Position numbers and translations under genes: made by a program
Assembly (NCBI RefSeq): GCF_035222485.1
Contig: NW_026946672.1
Span: 372,001 to 436,000 of the forward strand
Direction of reading: 5' to 3'
Length of the DNA stretch: 64,000 bases
DNA from: Podospora pseudoanserina
Lineage: Eukaryota; Ascomycota; Sordariomycetes; Sordariales; Podosporaceae
Notes under the pieces: generated by a model
The model's database searches: none
What the model was told of the DNA's origin: nothing
What the model saw: the letters and a program-made list of their open reading frames with translations, nothing else
Shown here: one piece after another, positions 43,146 to 55,600 of the stretch
Position numbering within the stretch: the first letter of the stretch is position 1
Layout: each line of letters begins with the position of its first letter

Positions 43146-44309
43146 TGCTTTGGCTTGGAATTGCTACTCCGGTATTTCACACGGACGAAAGATCCTGTAG
43201 CGTTCAGAATCACTTGCCGACCTCTCCCTACTGCTGAGCTGGCATCCTGAAAGAAGCTGGAGGGTTTCTGAGCTGGCCAAGCAACATATACCAACAAGAG
43301 AAAGCAGCTCGCATGGCTCGAACCGCACTGATGAGGTAATCCTCCCCATCTGCGCAGATCGGATCCATCAGGCAGACTGGGCGAATATCTCTGTCGAAGA
43401 AATCGACCTGGACTTTTCGCAAAATGGATCTTCGGGCGAATGAAAGCGGGTCCGGAGGCCGCTGCTGCTGCATGACGTGCCGCATAAGTGAGGGTGTGGC
43501 TCTAGAGTATCCTGCATGGACGAACGAGAGGCCAGACTTTCACCGAAAATGAGACCTGGTGGAGCTGATGTTGCAGGTTCGGAGATATTCTCCAACGGGT
43601 TGAGGCTTGCACCTGAAGCCATTTTGGAGTCGCATGTGATGACATTTGTAGAGTTAATCCCCGGCCATAGTAGGGATCTACTTAACGTACATAGTTAGGT
43701 AGTCCAATCGACGAGATATACTCCGAATCCAAGTCAACAGACATAAAGTGCTACTAATTGTGTTTTAGACCACGTCTCCCTGGTGCCTAGCCATGAACAG
43801 CGGCAGCTATCTTTCTCCCAGAAAACCCTCCTTTCTTTGACTGCTGGCCAGCCATGCAAAGCTAACGCATGCAGCCTCTATCGAGCTGCATCGATGGTGC
43901 CATGCATGGACCAGTCGTCCAACCAGTCAGGGGGCTTTGGGACATTGGCAAGCGAACTTTTTTGTCTGCAGGGTGTCACTGATCGCTTTGTCGACGGCTC
44001 GGAATTACTGTCATCCAGACTTATTTGCAGATTCCTTCTGCTTTGACGCCCGCTCAGACATCAAAAGGGTCATTGCACATGCATCTGAATATCAACTTTG
44101 CATAACTCATAACTTCATACCTGCGTTTTGTGCACGGTTATGCCGCCCCTTTTCCTACCCCTTTTTTCGGCCCCTTTTGCTTACCCCACCTTCAGACAAC
44201 CGTCCTTACCCGCAATTCATTGCGCACACAAAAAGACTTCACAGTAAATATCCAAAATTTCTGTCTCATGTTTTCCATGTTGCGATGGATGGCAATCAAC
44301 ATGACAGGT
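43146..44309. other. intergenic, about 1.2 kb
   Basis: Likely upstream region of the Myb-like gene. Short frames on both strands lack motifs. Confidence 0.35.
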
Positions 44310-44993
44310 TTAGCTCTCCCTACATCCTTCTTTCTCGGACACTCCCCCCATCCTCCCCAACACACGTAAACATTCCGTAGCTAATCCCCTGAAGTCTCCT
44401 TGAAGACTACAAGCCCCGACGTCTTTGTCTTGCTCTACGTCACGTCTTCCATTTGTCATTTTTGGGTATTCTTCACACTCGTTTGCTGAGCGGGGTAAGA
44501 CGACTTCGCGACAACGTTCCTCAGCTTCGACAGCCATTTCCACTAGAATCGTGTCGACATGTCCTCGGAGCCTAATCATCTCCAGCTGTTCTGAGAGACT
44601 TGATGGAGAAGGTATCGAGTGAATTTCTAAGCGCCCTTCCCCGTCACTTTTTCCAGGTATGAGAGGTTGAGAGTTCCAAATGATAGATGAAGTGGACTGG
44701 TAGGATCTGATAACAATCTTCGGGTCTTGGAAGATTTCTGGAGATGAGAAAAAGATGTGATTGAGGCAAATCGCATCTAGAGACCGGAGAAAATGAGCGA
44801 TAGATGGTGTGATTGTTTTCAAGGAGTGGGCGAAGGTGGTTGCTTTGGACATCGGCTGTTTGAAAGTAGTATGACCTTCGCAATTTGTGTTGAACGATGT
44901 GCATTCGGTGCTGCTGGCGGAGCTGTAGATTGTAGAGTGGAGTGTGATGAGAATTAGAACTGTGGGACATGGGTCAAGATCAAAAAGATTCAT
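44310..44993 (-). CDS. hypothetical Ser/Thr-rich protein
   Basis: An uninterrupted frame of 227 residues starting MNLFDLDPCPTVLILITLH. The first 30 residues are mildly hydrophobic and could act as a signal or anchor. The middle is Ser/Thr/Ile-rich (TTFAHSLKTITPSIAHFLRSL) and the end has a Glu/Arg-rich helix (ILVEMAVEAEERCREVV). No family is recognised. Length and composition are the only support, and the frame may be a chance one. Confidence 0.4.
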   Translation of the reverse strand: MNLFDLDPCPTVLILITLHSTIYSSASSTECTSFNTNCEGHTTFKQPMSKATTFAHSLKTITPSIAHFLRSLDAICLNHIFFSSPEIFQDPKIVIRSYQSTSSIIWNSQPLIPGKSDGEGRLEIHSIPSPSSLSEQLEMIRLRGHVDTILVEMAVEAEERCREVVLPRSANECEEYPKMTNGRRDVEQDKDVGACSLQGDFRGLATECLRVLGRMGGVSEKEGCRES

Positions 44994-45376
44994 GGCTTGC
45001 TCCTGAAACTTGTGGGGGAGGTGATTGGTGGGAGATAGTAACAGATTTTTGCGTTGTTGCGAGAGCGAAGGATTCTATTTGACTACCACCTATCTCTTCG
45101 TTTCTTATCGTCTAGTTTACGGGCTCAAAGGAGGATTTGCTGACAAATTTGAGCAGAGAATGGAATGCCTTGACGCTTTGACTGTTCCATTCAGGCTATA
45201 AGGTACCTTTACAATTTGAGACAAGCATAATGGAGCACGCGGAGCAAAGAAGGATGCGACATTTGTATGAGACCAGCTACATACATCTTGCCCATAAACC
45301 AAAACGCCTGACGCCAGGATTGTTACCTTGCCTCCCTAAACACCGTCATATGCCATTTATCTAAAGCCCCTCTAGC
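44994..45376. other. intergenic stretch
   Basis: Nothing recognised. Confidence 0.3.
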
Positions 45377-46582
45377 TCAACCTCTGATCACACGACGAAC
45401 CTCCCCATATCGGTCCCGCTCATCACGATAGACAGCCTCTGTTGTACGCCTGCTGCTTCTTCCGTCATCGCGGTAGGGATCCCTTTCAGCGCGCCTGGTA
45501 CTCGAACGGCCATCATCGCGATACACATCCTCCCTCCGAGAAGAAGAACGGACCTCTTCTTTGCGGCTCGAGTGACGGCCATCCGTGCGTACCTTGGTAT
45601 CATCCCGCCTGGAACTCTTCACGCTCATTCCGGACATCTTCATGGTTAATTCCGTCATACCACCAGGATGTCCAGGCCGTGTTGAATCGGATCGGCGGGA
45701 GCTGTCTCCATAAGGGTCCCCTCCTCCAGCACCAGGCCGACCACTGCTGGGACCCGAGCGGCGGCTTCCATCACCGCCGGCTGGAGGTGGTGCACGGCTG
45801 CTTCCAGAACCGCCACCACCGCCACCACCAGCGCTGGTAGAGCTCGTTGCTACCCGGAGAATGCGCGGCTTGATCCAAGTGCAGCCCAGGCGGGCGCAGA
45901 TATCCTGACAGCAGGCATTCTTTTGATGACCCGGGGCGCAAAGCTCCTGGACTCCGATGTAAGGGTCCCTAGTCTGCTGCTCGCGAGGACGGTAGTCGTA
46001 TCCGGGTCTGAATCCATACACGATGATACGGATAGGACCATCGCGCGCGTAGAACTTTCCTCCACGGATGAACCTATCGCGGTAGTTTCGCTCGACGAGG
46101 TAGTAAAGGACATCCTCCGCGTGGATGTGGTCGGGGTGGGGCCCGTCTCTGTTGCTTCTGACCTCCCGCTGGCGTGTGGTAGGGTTGGTGACTGTGACGA
46201 AGGACGAAGCAGCATGCCACCAGTTCACTGCGTAGGTGGAGCCGTACTGTGAGATTTCCTGTCGGAAGACACCTCGGGGAATAGTGCTCTGGTAAATAAC
46301 ACCGCCGTCAAGTCCAAATGGGATGTACATGGTCGCAACCAGGAGAGATCCAGTTCTTCTGCTTTGTCCGATAAAGGCTCTGGATCCGTACTTGTTATCG
46401 AGCCAGTCATATGACTGTCGTCCGAATGCTTCCAGCTGCTCATCAGTAGGAGGGTAAGGATCATCCCACATGATCTCCCTCGTCCAAGTTGCAGCGCTGA
46501 CGCGGTCAGTACCCTCAAGTCTCTCATCAACATGAGTGACCATCAGGGGAGGGGGAGAAGGGGTGCGGGATTGCCTGGACAT
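45377..46582 (-). CDS. deaminase-like protein with HAE motif and disordered basic tail
   Basis: A 401-residue frame from the ATG at 46582 (MSRQSRTPSPPPL), no intron. The N-terminal ~240 residues form a folded domain: WTREIMWDDPYPPTDEQLEAFG, YDWLDNKYGSRAFIGQ, GSLLVATMYIP, VIYQSTIPRG. Then comes DHIHAEDVLYYLVE and, about 60 residues later, QELCAPGHQKNACCQDICARLGC. A His-Ala-Glu helix followed by a Cys cluster is the zinc signature of the cytidine-deaminase fold. Fungal proteins of this look are, to my memory, annotated as SsdA-like (DNA-deaminase-toxin-like) domains. The spacing of the Cys pair is not the classical PCxxC, so activity is uncertain. The C-terminal 150 residues are Gly-rich, then Arg/Asp/Ser repeats (YRDDGRSSTRRAERD). 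Confidence 0.6.
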   Translation of the reverse strand: MSRQSRTPSPPPLMVTHVDERLEGTDRVSAATWTREIMWDDPYPPTDEQLEAFGRQSYDWLDNKYGSRAFIGQSRRTGSLLVATMYIPFGLDGGVIYQSTIPRGVFRQEISQYGSTYAVNWWHAASSFVTVTNPTTRQREVRSNRDGPHPDHIHAEDVLYYLVERNYRDRFIRGGKFYARDGPIRIIVYGFRPGYDYRPREQQTRDPYIGVQELCAPGHQKNACCQDICARLGCTWIKPRILRVATSSTSAGGGGGGGSGSSRAPPPAGGDGSRRSGPSSGRPGAGGGDPYGDSSRRSDSTRPGHPGGMTELTMKMSGMSVKSSRRDDTKVRTDGRHSSRKEEVRSSSRREDVYRDDGRSSTRRAERDPYRDDGRSSRRTTEAVYRDERDRYGEVRRVIRG

Positions 46583-48075
46583 TTTCAGCAGGAATTTTGC
46601 AAGACAAGAGAAACTGAGATTGAACCCTGTTAAGATAATAACAAATAAGATAAGGAATGGATAGTGTGAGTTGAAGATCTCGACCGGCGAGATGGAGAAG
46701 AAAGACGAGAATGACAGAAGTGATCGAGCTGATGCTGACGAGGTATTGAAAGGGGAAGAGTGGTGACACAAGTTGGGTTGATATACATTTTCTATCACTC
46801 CCTATGATCTCATAGTTCTTCCACATTCAACCCAAATATATCGTTAACGTAGCATTAACAGCCGCGGCCATGCCCAGGTTTAGGTGGCCCATCTTTTTCG
46901 CTATACGACGCCACCGTTCTATCATGAAGTTCGAGCTGTAATGGAGAAGAAGCTAATCGCAGAAGGGCTGATGGGCCTCTGGGAGGTCACAGTCTCCCCA
47001 CCTTGACCAACATATGTGTTTCTGTCGGATTTTGACTATGGGACCAGCCCGAATATACGGTTAGCGAGCCCACCTTTGACCGACCCGCCGCGCCGTGCCT
47101 TACGGGGGTAGCCGAAGATCGAAGATTCCATTACGTTTGATGGCGGCACAGCCACCTATCCACCACCAACTCGGTACTCGGCACGGACACAAAATGAACT
47201 AAGATATGGCGTTCTGCTGAGTTGGATCAGGTCCTGATTTAGCAAAATCCCCTCGTGGTAGCTTGACCCACAATTATCGAAGAGCTGCATGACTGAGTTG
47301 TCGATATATGTCGGTTAAGAAGCATTTCAGCCTTGTGTCTAGTGTGGCAATGCCAGCTATATATTCAGTAAGTTGGCTCCTGAAGCTCTCTGTTTATCAA
47401 CTAGATCTAAGGCTTCTTTTTTCTTACCTAGACTTCACCACCTACCTGACTCACAATATCTGGTTGGAGCTGACAAGGCACTTTCTTGCTCGTAACTGGC
47501 TTCCATCGGGTAGCTGAAGCACATGCTGTGCCGCCACCACCGCTGACCCATCTCCATACAGCCAAGTTCCATGTCTGTGGATATCTGGATGCACATCTGC
47601 GCCGCACCAAGACTCGTGACTTGGGCCATTGTCATCTTGAAACTTGTGTCCTGCCTCGACCAAGAACGGTGGACCACCTGGGCCCTTCACTGGCCATTCG
47701 TGCCCGTCGAACATTGTAACTTATTTCAACATGTTGTTGAAATGATCGTTCGATAACCTTCAATGAGAAAGGTTCAATGAGAGATAAGGTGCCCAGTATC
47801 GGAAAATGATCATAAGCATTTGCACATGAAGTTTACAAAAGTGATTGGTTCAAAAAGACTGCCGGACATCGCCCTGGTGCATTAATCGAGCAGCGATTGG
47901 TTGAACCAGCAGCCCACTGACCCACTTGGACAGTTCTTAAAATCTGACGACATGGTTCGCGTTGCCAACTTTGTTGAACCAACCACCAGCCGAAACCAAG
48001 TCCGCTTGAGACTTCAACCATCATCCACAAGGCTACCAGGTACACATGTAAAGTGCCTCCGCATTCGGTACCACA
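46583..48075. other. intergenic, about 1.5 kb
   Basis: Holds the shared upstream region of the deaminase-like gene and the AP4A phosphorylase gene. A minus-strand open frame (47714-47451) has no motif and was not accepted. Confidence 0.4.
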
Positions 48076-49141
48076 ATGGTGCATCCCAGACACTTTCATA
48101 TGGAGCTCGACGAGCACGCGCTACTGGAGGAGTTCGATGAACGAGTGAAAGAAGGCGTCGTCATATACGAAGGTGACCATCAAGTCCTCAGAGAAACGTA
48201 CAATGGCTTTCCAGTAAGTTCCCAGGTTTGTTCCTGAACGCCATGCTGTTCACTCACGGTTAACACTCTGACTTCAGTTCGAGTTCCGAATCCTCAAAGG
48301 CCACGCTTTCAAACCCGAAGTCTCCAGTTCTGGCAGTACCCCCTCGGGTTCCTCAGCCACTATCTCGAGCAATGGGTCGACAGCCCACCGGCCAAAAACA
48401 CCCGAATACCTGCCTGGAAGCGACATCAGTCTCACTGGTTTTGAGGTCCGCAACTCCAATGCCGATGTCGGTCTCGGGCACTACATGATCTTCAACAAGT
48501 TTTGCGCCGCCCGGCCTCATTACTTGCTCCTGACGCAAAATGGACACCGACGACAGCACGAGAGCCTGAATTTCGACGACTTTGGTACTTTGTGGGGGGT
48601 ATTGTCGGTGTTGAACAAAGACTGGGAAGCGAAGAAGCCTGGCGCCAGGCGGTACATGGGAATGTTCAACTGTGGAATCGATAGCGGGTGCAGCAGGTTA
48701 CACAAGCACATGCAAGTACTTGCAGTTCCCGATGAGGCCGAGTTTGGACTGTGGCCGGACTCGGCTTCAAAGTGCATTCCGTTCAAGTACTACAAACATG
48801 ATATTGATGGGCGTTTGGATGAGCTCTCCAGAGAAAGAGAGGCCTGGGAAAGGTATTTTGAGTTTACAGCTGCTGCTCAAGAAGCATTGATGAAGGCAGG
48901 TTATATCCCAAACGCGCCGGATGGGGTTGATGCTACCGAGATAGTTCCACACAACATTATTCTTACGCGGGAGTGGCTCCTGGTGATCCCGAGAACCCAG
49001 GCTGGAATGAACGGAGCTGATGCTAATGCTGCAGGGTATTTGGGCATGGTCTGGGTATCGGATGAAGGCAGGATGAGGAAGTGGACAGACCAAGGTCCTG
49101 TCGAGCTGCTAACGCGTCTGGGCTTACCTAATGACATCTGA
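48076..49141 (+). CDS. apa2: diadenosine tetraphosphate phosphorylase / ATP adenylyltransferase (Apa1/Apa2)
   Basis: Cleaves AP4A with phosphate to ADP and ATP, or acts as ADP-sulfurylase. Two exons (48076-48213, 48278-49141) joined by a 64-nt GTAAGT/CAG intron give 333 residues, close to the yeast enzymes. The conserved centre reads MFNCGIDSGCSRLHKHMQVL, with the His-x-His-x-Gln nucleotidyl-transfer site. The preceding LGHYMIFNKFCAARPHYLLLT and the following NIILTREWLLVIPR are also typical. A second Met at 48100 is an alternative start. Confidence 0.92.
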
Positions 49142-49257
49142 AGTCCGCCGTCTTCCATATTCAAGAGTTTTATGGTAAGCAGATAGACTGAAGATGTCTG
49201 TTTACCAAAGTGACTTCACAAAAGACCTGACTCATTCCTGGATATCTGTCAACAGCC

Positions 49258-50356
49258 TCAGCTCATCATCATGACTGCACTATTTTTATCCGGCCTCCCC
49301 TTTGACGCTCGTCGAATTGCCCGCCAGGCAAGATCAAACCTCTTGTCGTTCTTCCCAAACTTGCACATGCTCGAATGATCACCTCCCATCATGACCGCCT
49401 CCTCATGTGCTAGCCACAAGACGGCCGACATTTTCTCCACCACCAGGCTGCCCAAGAGACGATGCGGTTGCTCTTCGTAAAAGCTGGCAATGGCGTACTG
49501 ATTGACATAAGGCTTGAAGTCCTCGGAGAACTCAAGTAGATGTGCTGAATGGGTTTCGAGCACATTGATGAATCTCGACCTGGGCTGGTTGGTGGCTGTT
49601 TGTACAATGCGTGAGACAAGACCGAGCCACTTTGTTTTGTCAGCACCTCGGTGAGGGGTTCCAAAAAAGACCTATCTTCTGTCAGCACTGACTGGGAGGA
49701 GTTTGTACGATAGGGAGGTACTCAAATGACTTACTATGCCTCTGGTGCAGTCTGCTATGTCAGCGTACCAGGGTTGTGAGAGTCGCCGTCGGTTCTGATT
49801 AGCTGTGGATATGGCCTGTTTGATGACAATGCCACCAAGACTATGCCCAATAAAGACAATCGAGCGGCCTTCTGCTTCCTAGATTCCAATGTCAGCGAGC
49901 CTGCGTGAAGACGTTTGCATATCACGGTCACCTACGTCTTCCCGCACATTCCACAACTCTTCCAGAAGTTTTGCGGCATTCTCTTCTATTCCGAATGTTG
50001 ACCTGTTGCCAAAGATGGATGAATCATACTCAAAGGTCATGATGCGAGCGTTTGGCAACTTTTCGGGCAAAAGGTCACGCAGCCATACTGTGTCTGTGTC
50101 GGTTTTGGCAGCACCCTTCCGTAGTAACCTATTCCAACGGCGAACCGGCTTGGCCGGAGCATCCGTGTGAGTCCAGGTGTGAAGGTAATGTCCGTTGAGG
50201 CCATGTACAGCGATGATGCTTATGGTCAAGGTGGTCAGCGTATTTGAGACTGATAGGCATTTCAAAGGTAGGTGAGAACTACTCAAGCTCGATGAGGCCC
50301 TCTTTGGGGGCATGTAGAAGGTGTATAGATCCAGATTGTTGGGAGTCGCCGGCCAT
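49258..50356 (-). CDS. orphan SesB/SERAC1-like alpha/beta hydrolase
   Basis: Four exons (50356-50283, 50218-49936, 49878-49735, 49671-49258) give 304 residues. The start MAGDSQQSGSIHLLHAPKEG leads to IELDIIAVHGLNGHYLHTW, the usual opening of this family. The nucleophile elbow is IVFIGHSLGGIVIKQA (Ser about 132), then GIVFFGTPHRGADKTKW, and the catalytic His is near GGDHSSMCKF. It stops shortly after the hydrolase domain, with no NB-ARC or NACHT part. The same domain forms the N-terminus of the NLR at 52623-56064, and a third copy lies at 51216-52548. Standalone SesB-like proteins next to NLRs carrying the same domain are known as partner arrangements in fungi, by analogy with NWD2/HET-S. Partnership here is inference. 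Confidence 0.85.
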
Positions 50357-51215
50357 GATTGGGAATTATGACGTGGCAGTGAACTAAGGTGATGTCTCTT
50401 GTTCAACTTTTGATGTTTAGCTTGACTGACTGGGGAGCTCTGGAATGCGTGTAGAGTATTATAAGTTTCGGCTATCATGCGTCTTAACATTATAGGTTCC
50501 CTTCCTATTTCCTGCTTCCATATCAAGTTGGGCACCCGTTTGCACTTCGGTACAGCGAACTTTCAGCTTCTCCTAGTACAGACAGAGTGAGCTGGCAAGG
50601 TCAAAATCACTCAGATTAGTCCCTTGCTGAGTCTGTACCTCTGACCTGGACCACTTGGAAGCACCAGATGCATCGCCACCTTTGCGGGCGTGAGCTGGTA
50701 AGTCGGGCAGGTATCAGGCAGTGTTGGTTGCAGCAGGCACAGGCCTCGGGTCTGATTCGACCAATAACCGCTGGATCTAGTGTTTGCTTGGCATAGGACC
50801 TTTGATGGTCATTCCACCATTTTGTTGTCTTGGTTATTGCACAAAAGAGAACAAGTCAACATAAGGTAGTGGGGGCATACCTTAGTCTCCCTCGAGCCGG
50901 ACTTGCCGCATCAAGTTAGCTGGGTGCGTTGGGTTGGGAATTTGCTCCATTTCTTGCTTTCAGTCTTACAGGTTGTCAAGGTTGACTACTCGACCCAAAA
51001 GTCAACAGCAAATCACCTTGATTTGTCGATTGGATAAAGGTCAGCAGGAGCTTACAACAACCGCCGACTCCAGCCTACACATGGCTTCAACAGCTTTCGG
51101 TCCCATTCACAGGCCACACCTCCACACGTGACCTGACCCTCGCTACCCAGCCGCCATTCTACATTGAACTCGGGCTATATCGACACTACGACGCACATAT
51201 CAAACTTCTGAAGCC
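50357..51215. other. divergent promoter region between the two orphan hydrolases
   Basis: 859 bp with no coding signal. It could control both genes. Confidence 0.4.
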
Positions 51216-52548
51216 ATGGCCCAGCCCAAGAGAATGCTCATCAAAGAACTCCACACACCCGACTCATCCGACCTCGAGTAAGTGCCTTGCTTCTTCTCGT
51301 CTCTGTAAGTATCTCAGATGTGCTAAACTCGCTGTACCAGTCTTGTCCTCATTCACGGCCTCAACGGTGATCCAATCGAAACATGGCGACATCAGGACAC
51401 CAAACAGGTCTGGCCCCAGGCGCTGTTGCCTGACGCTCGACCCAAGACCAGAGTGCTGTCTTATGGCTACAATGGTGATATCTACCTCAACAACTCTGCC
51501 GCCAATATTCGAGACATGGCCAGATCAGTTCTTTCCAACCTTGATGCCGGCCGGAGATCTGACCCTCATCGTCCCATCATCTTTGTCGCCCACTGTCTGG
51601 GAGGTTTGATCATCAAACAAGCATTGTGCTTTGCCCGCGCTGAGCGCCGGTTTCACAACATTGGCGATGCTACAAAGGCTGTGGTAAGTTTTACGTCTTG
51701 CTTGCATACATCACATCGTCTGCTGACATGTCAAGTTTTTCTTTGGCACCCCTCACTCCGGAGCAAAGAAACAAGACTGGAAGCGCATCGCTGAAAGTTA
51801 TTCCGTCCTTTCCCCCCGCAGGGGCTCTGTGGCACCCATTGTCAATGCCATTACCACCTCTGCTCCCAGACTAGTCAAACTTTGCGACGACTTTGTTGAG
51901 CTTACAGATCGCTATCTCATTGTGACATGGTATGAGACTGTGTTTTGGCCTGGGACAAAGAAGTGTATCGTCGACCAAACCAGCGCTAGAATGATGGCAG
52001 GTGGCAACGAAGAAGCTATGCCAGTGGAGGCTGATCATGTCAATATGTGCCGCTTTGCAGGGGGAGATGATCCAACGCTGCAGGAGCTGCTGATGTTTGT
52101 TCAGAGAGCCCTTGGGAAGGAGGAGAGAATGGTGCCTTTAGGACAAATACCGACTGGCGAGGTATCCGGCACTCAGGGACGCACCGCCAGGACTACAATT
52201 CGGCAGCCCTACACCATTTTCACGGAAACAGTGAGGGAGAGACACATCATGGTTGGCACTGACCTCACTGGCCAGGTTTACAGCCAGCAGAGGAGTGTGA
52301 CTGTGGAGAGTGGTGCTTCTGAGGCAATGACGCTTGGCCGTGTCGAGGAGGTCGAGGATGATAACTCTAATAGAGCCAATCATGCTCAATCTCCAAGTCA
52401 AATCGGGGCTCCTCCCGTCTCAGAGGCAGGGGAAATGCCTTGGGGAGCAAAACTTGATGCTTCTGACTCCGGCCGGGACTCGCGGAGGCCGAACTTCCTG
52501 AAGCGTTTTGCCGGCCGACTGCGTTCGAAGCAGACCCTGATCAGATAG
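51216..52548 (+). CDS. SesB/SERAC1-like hydrolase with Cys in place of the Ser nucleophile
   Basis: Three exons (51216-51277, 51341-51683, 51736-52548) give 405 residues. The fold landmarks are LDLVLIHGLNGDPIETW, IIFVAHCLGGLIIKQA, AVFFFGTPHSGAKKQDW and VEADHVNMCRFAG. The elbow reads Ala-His-Cys-Leu-Gly-Gly, so the expected Ser (about residue 106) is Cys, while the oxyanion Gly residues and the His are kept. It may be inactive, a thiol hydrolase, or a regulator that binds the same ligand. The C-terminal 150 residues are disordered, ending in a basic cluster (RRPNFLKRFAGRLRSKQ) that could touch membranes. It sits between an orphan Ser-type hydrolase and the NLR carrying the same domain, convergent with the NLR. 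Confidence 0.85.
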
Positions 52549-52622
52549 ACCATTTTGCCAGCTTTTAGACATATAAAAACGGTGGCTTTGTATCAGCAGC
52601 GATGTTCATACTCCTATATTCT

Positions 52623-55600
52623 CTAACTCATGTCTGTCGCGTTGCGGGTATCAGTAGGTATGTAAGTCATCAACAGTAGCCGAATCTCAGTCAGAGTCAA
52701 AATCCTTGCCTCGGACTGCCTTGCCTGTGATATCCTCGTTAGCTTAGGCCAGACGAAATCATCCGGACTGTGGTGCGACGTACCAACACTAATGACTGCT
52801 TTCTTGATATTCCCGAAATAGCTCCTTGTCTTCTTGTCGATCTGCTGCACCTCTGGTTTGGTCACTACTTTGTCAACGTCCCTCGGAACTTCTCTCACGA
52901 CGACCACTTTGACCTCTCTTACAACGTCTACTTTGACTTCTTTCACGACCTCTTTGACAACTTGTTTCTCGACTGGAACCTCCTTTACGACCTCTCTCTC
53001 CACCTCAATAATCTCCCTCTCAATAATGATCATCGGTTGCGAGGATTGCAATCGTATCTTATCTTCCTTCCAGCTGGCCCTCTTGATGTGTCCGGATCTC
53101 TCGTGCGGAGGAAGGGTGCAACCCGATGTATCGGCCTGGCGTCGAGTTGTCTGGTGCCGTGGAGGCAATGATCCAGAAACCTGAGTGTCACCGCCTCCTA
53201 CGTTGTCAGGCGGACTATTGACAATCTTGTCCGCCAGACGAAGGTCCTCCTCGGGGAAGGCTTGCTCCGACCCCCTTCTCATGAACCACCACACTTCGGT
53301 CCAAGACTTGGCACGACTATCCCCTTCTTGCGTCAGCAATTCTTTCTGTCTCTGGGTATCTGCGTCAACGTCTTCCCCTGCTTGATGATAGTGTTTGTGC
53401 CAGTATAGCGAAGCATAACGCATGAACGGGCGGTCCCTCAATGTCTTCCGGATTCGAGACTCCCAACTGGTTTCGGAGCTTTCTCCAGCCGGTTGTTCTG
53501 CCTCTTGCATGCTGAGGTACATTGTGCAACTGCTTGCGAGTAGGCCTTGAGGGGTGGGCTCCTCTGGGTTCTTCTCAATAGTTTCGAGCTTGGTTGCAAT
53601 ATGGCTCTTGGCGGTTCGGTGAAGAGACGAAAGGCGTCCATCAGCGAAGTTGACAAGCGGTCCGCAGTAGAAATCGACTTTGGCCTTGAGGTTCTCGTCG
53701 AGGCAATCGGCTAGCTGTTTCTCTGTGATGACGGCTCCTGGGAACTTGCGCATGGCTTCAGCCACTGCCAAAGCGGTGTTAAGTTCCGTGATGTTGAGCG
53801 CATCTTCCTGAAAGGCGGCCCAGGTGAGGACATTTTTGATGAACCGGGATGTGTCTGGATCGTAGCTATTTAGCAGGCGGTCTGAGTGGCGATCACAAAG
53901 ATGCTGTGTACCATCTGGAATCTCTTTCAGAGCCTTTAGAATGTCGTCTTTGTCCTTCACGCGTGTGCGTTTCAGCTCTTCGCTTCTTAGAATTGACCGC
54001 AGATACGAGTCATCGACCCTGTTGCCCTTGATGTCACCCAGCACCCTCGTTTTGAAATCTTCGTCACCAGGTGCTACCTTCTCCAACAGATGTGTCAAAA
54101 GGCCTCTGATGCTTCTCATAATGTCTGCCTCATTGTCTCCTTGTTGAATGGGGCAGTCGTTGATTCCCAGACTTTGAATGTGCTTCTGGATCGTTGAGTT
54201 GTGTTGGGAGACCACCAATAATCTCAACTGCTTGGACTGACCGAGGCCTTGGTCTAGCTTTTTGATACATTGTAAAAAGGCCGTTTGTTCATCAGAAGGG
54301 ATTTCATCTAGCCCGTCAACGACAAGCGTCATGGTGTGTTGATATCCCATGATCACTCTTGCCATTGCTATGGGCCACAGCTCCACTAGCCTTTCTGCCG
54401 TCCACACCGATTCTTTTGATCTTTCTCGTGATTGAGCATCCTCAAAGGTTGGCAGGAGGAACTCCTTGATGATTTGAGGCTGAAGTCGCAAGGCCTGGTG
54501 CAAAGTAGATTGTAGAAGAGCATCGATGTTGTTTCTTGATGCATACATGTTGCTGAGAAAACAATGAACGACCTCTTGCCTTTCGTGTGGAACCGTGCTG
54601 TCAGATCGGACAATGTTGTTAGGCTGTAGGATGTGTGTAATGATGTGCTTGGTCAAGAAGCTTTTACCGCTGCCTGCCGGGCCATGTATCCACAGCTTGC
54701 CATTCCCAGCCTCCCCTTTGCACCAATATTGAAACTCGAGACGCTCTTTTATCCAGTCGCCAGTTCCAGGAGTGTGCGGTCTCCCGAGAAAGTAGGCGTG
54801 GAATTTGTCGGAAGAGAGTGAATACAGGGCTCTTTTGGCGAAGTAACCAGCCATGTCTGTAGGCATGTAGAAGTCTTAGTCAACATCCACATGAATAGAC
54901 TGGACACGGAATCTCTGCATACGTACCCAGTGCATTTGGTTTGTCTTTCTTGAGAAACTCGACTCCGTCCCAAACGAGCCGAAACGCACCAGTTTCCTCT
55001 CTGGTAAATTGGCAGATTGTGAGATGATTACCTGCGAGCATGTCGTGCCTCTCATGACCATGATGCATTTTCCCATAAAGACCATTCACAAGCTAAGTAG
55101 TGATGGAGCCTGTCAGCAGCTGCATTTCAAGCTTTGGACTTTATGGTGCATAACTGGACAAGATGAAGAATACTCTAGGATACTGCAAGGGAGAGGTAGT
55201 GAAGCAAGTACATACAACATGTTTTAGACCCGGCATTGGTTCTTCTTCAACAAATGTAACAAATGCTAGGCTGTCATACAAGGGCTTGAAATCTTCTGTG
55301 ATGTCTCGGAGATTATCACAGTTTTCCTCAAGTTGTTGGACCATGGTGCGGGTGGGCATTGCTCCCTTTACTGGAGCGTCGTGTTGAAGCACAAATCGAG
55401 CAAAGTCCCTCCAAGTGTTCCTATCCAGCCCATGGTGAGGAGTTGCAAAGAACATCTGAGATTTCATTAGCGTTAGCTTCTCAGTGTTAGCCACCCCAAT
55501 GACTGTTGCCGGTTGAAACTTACAACGCCGCGGGATGCCTCCCATATCCCCCTATATCTTTGCTGGACAAAGCGAGCCACGTACAATGCCCTCTTGATGA

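Noticed and set aside
47451-47714. minus-strand frame rich in Gly, His and Trp
   Set aside because: No motif and no continuation into flanking exons; three frames are open here by chance.
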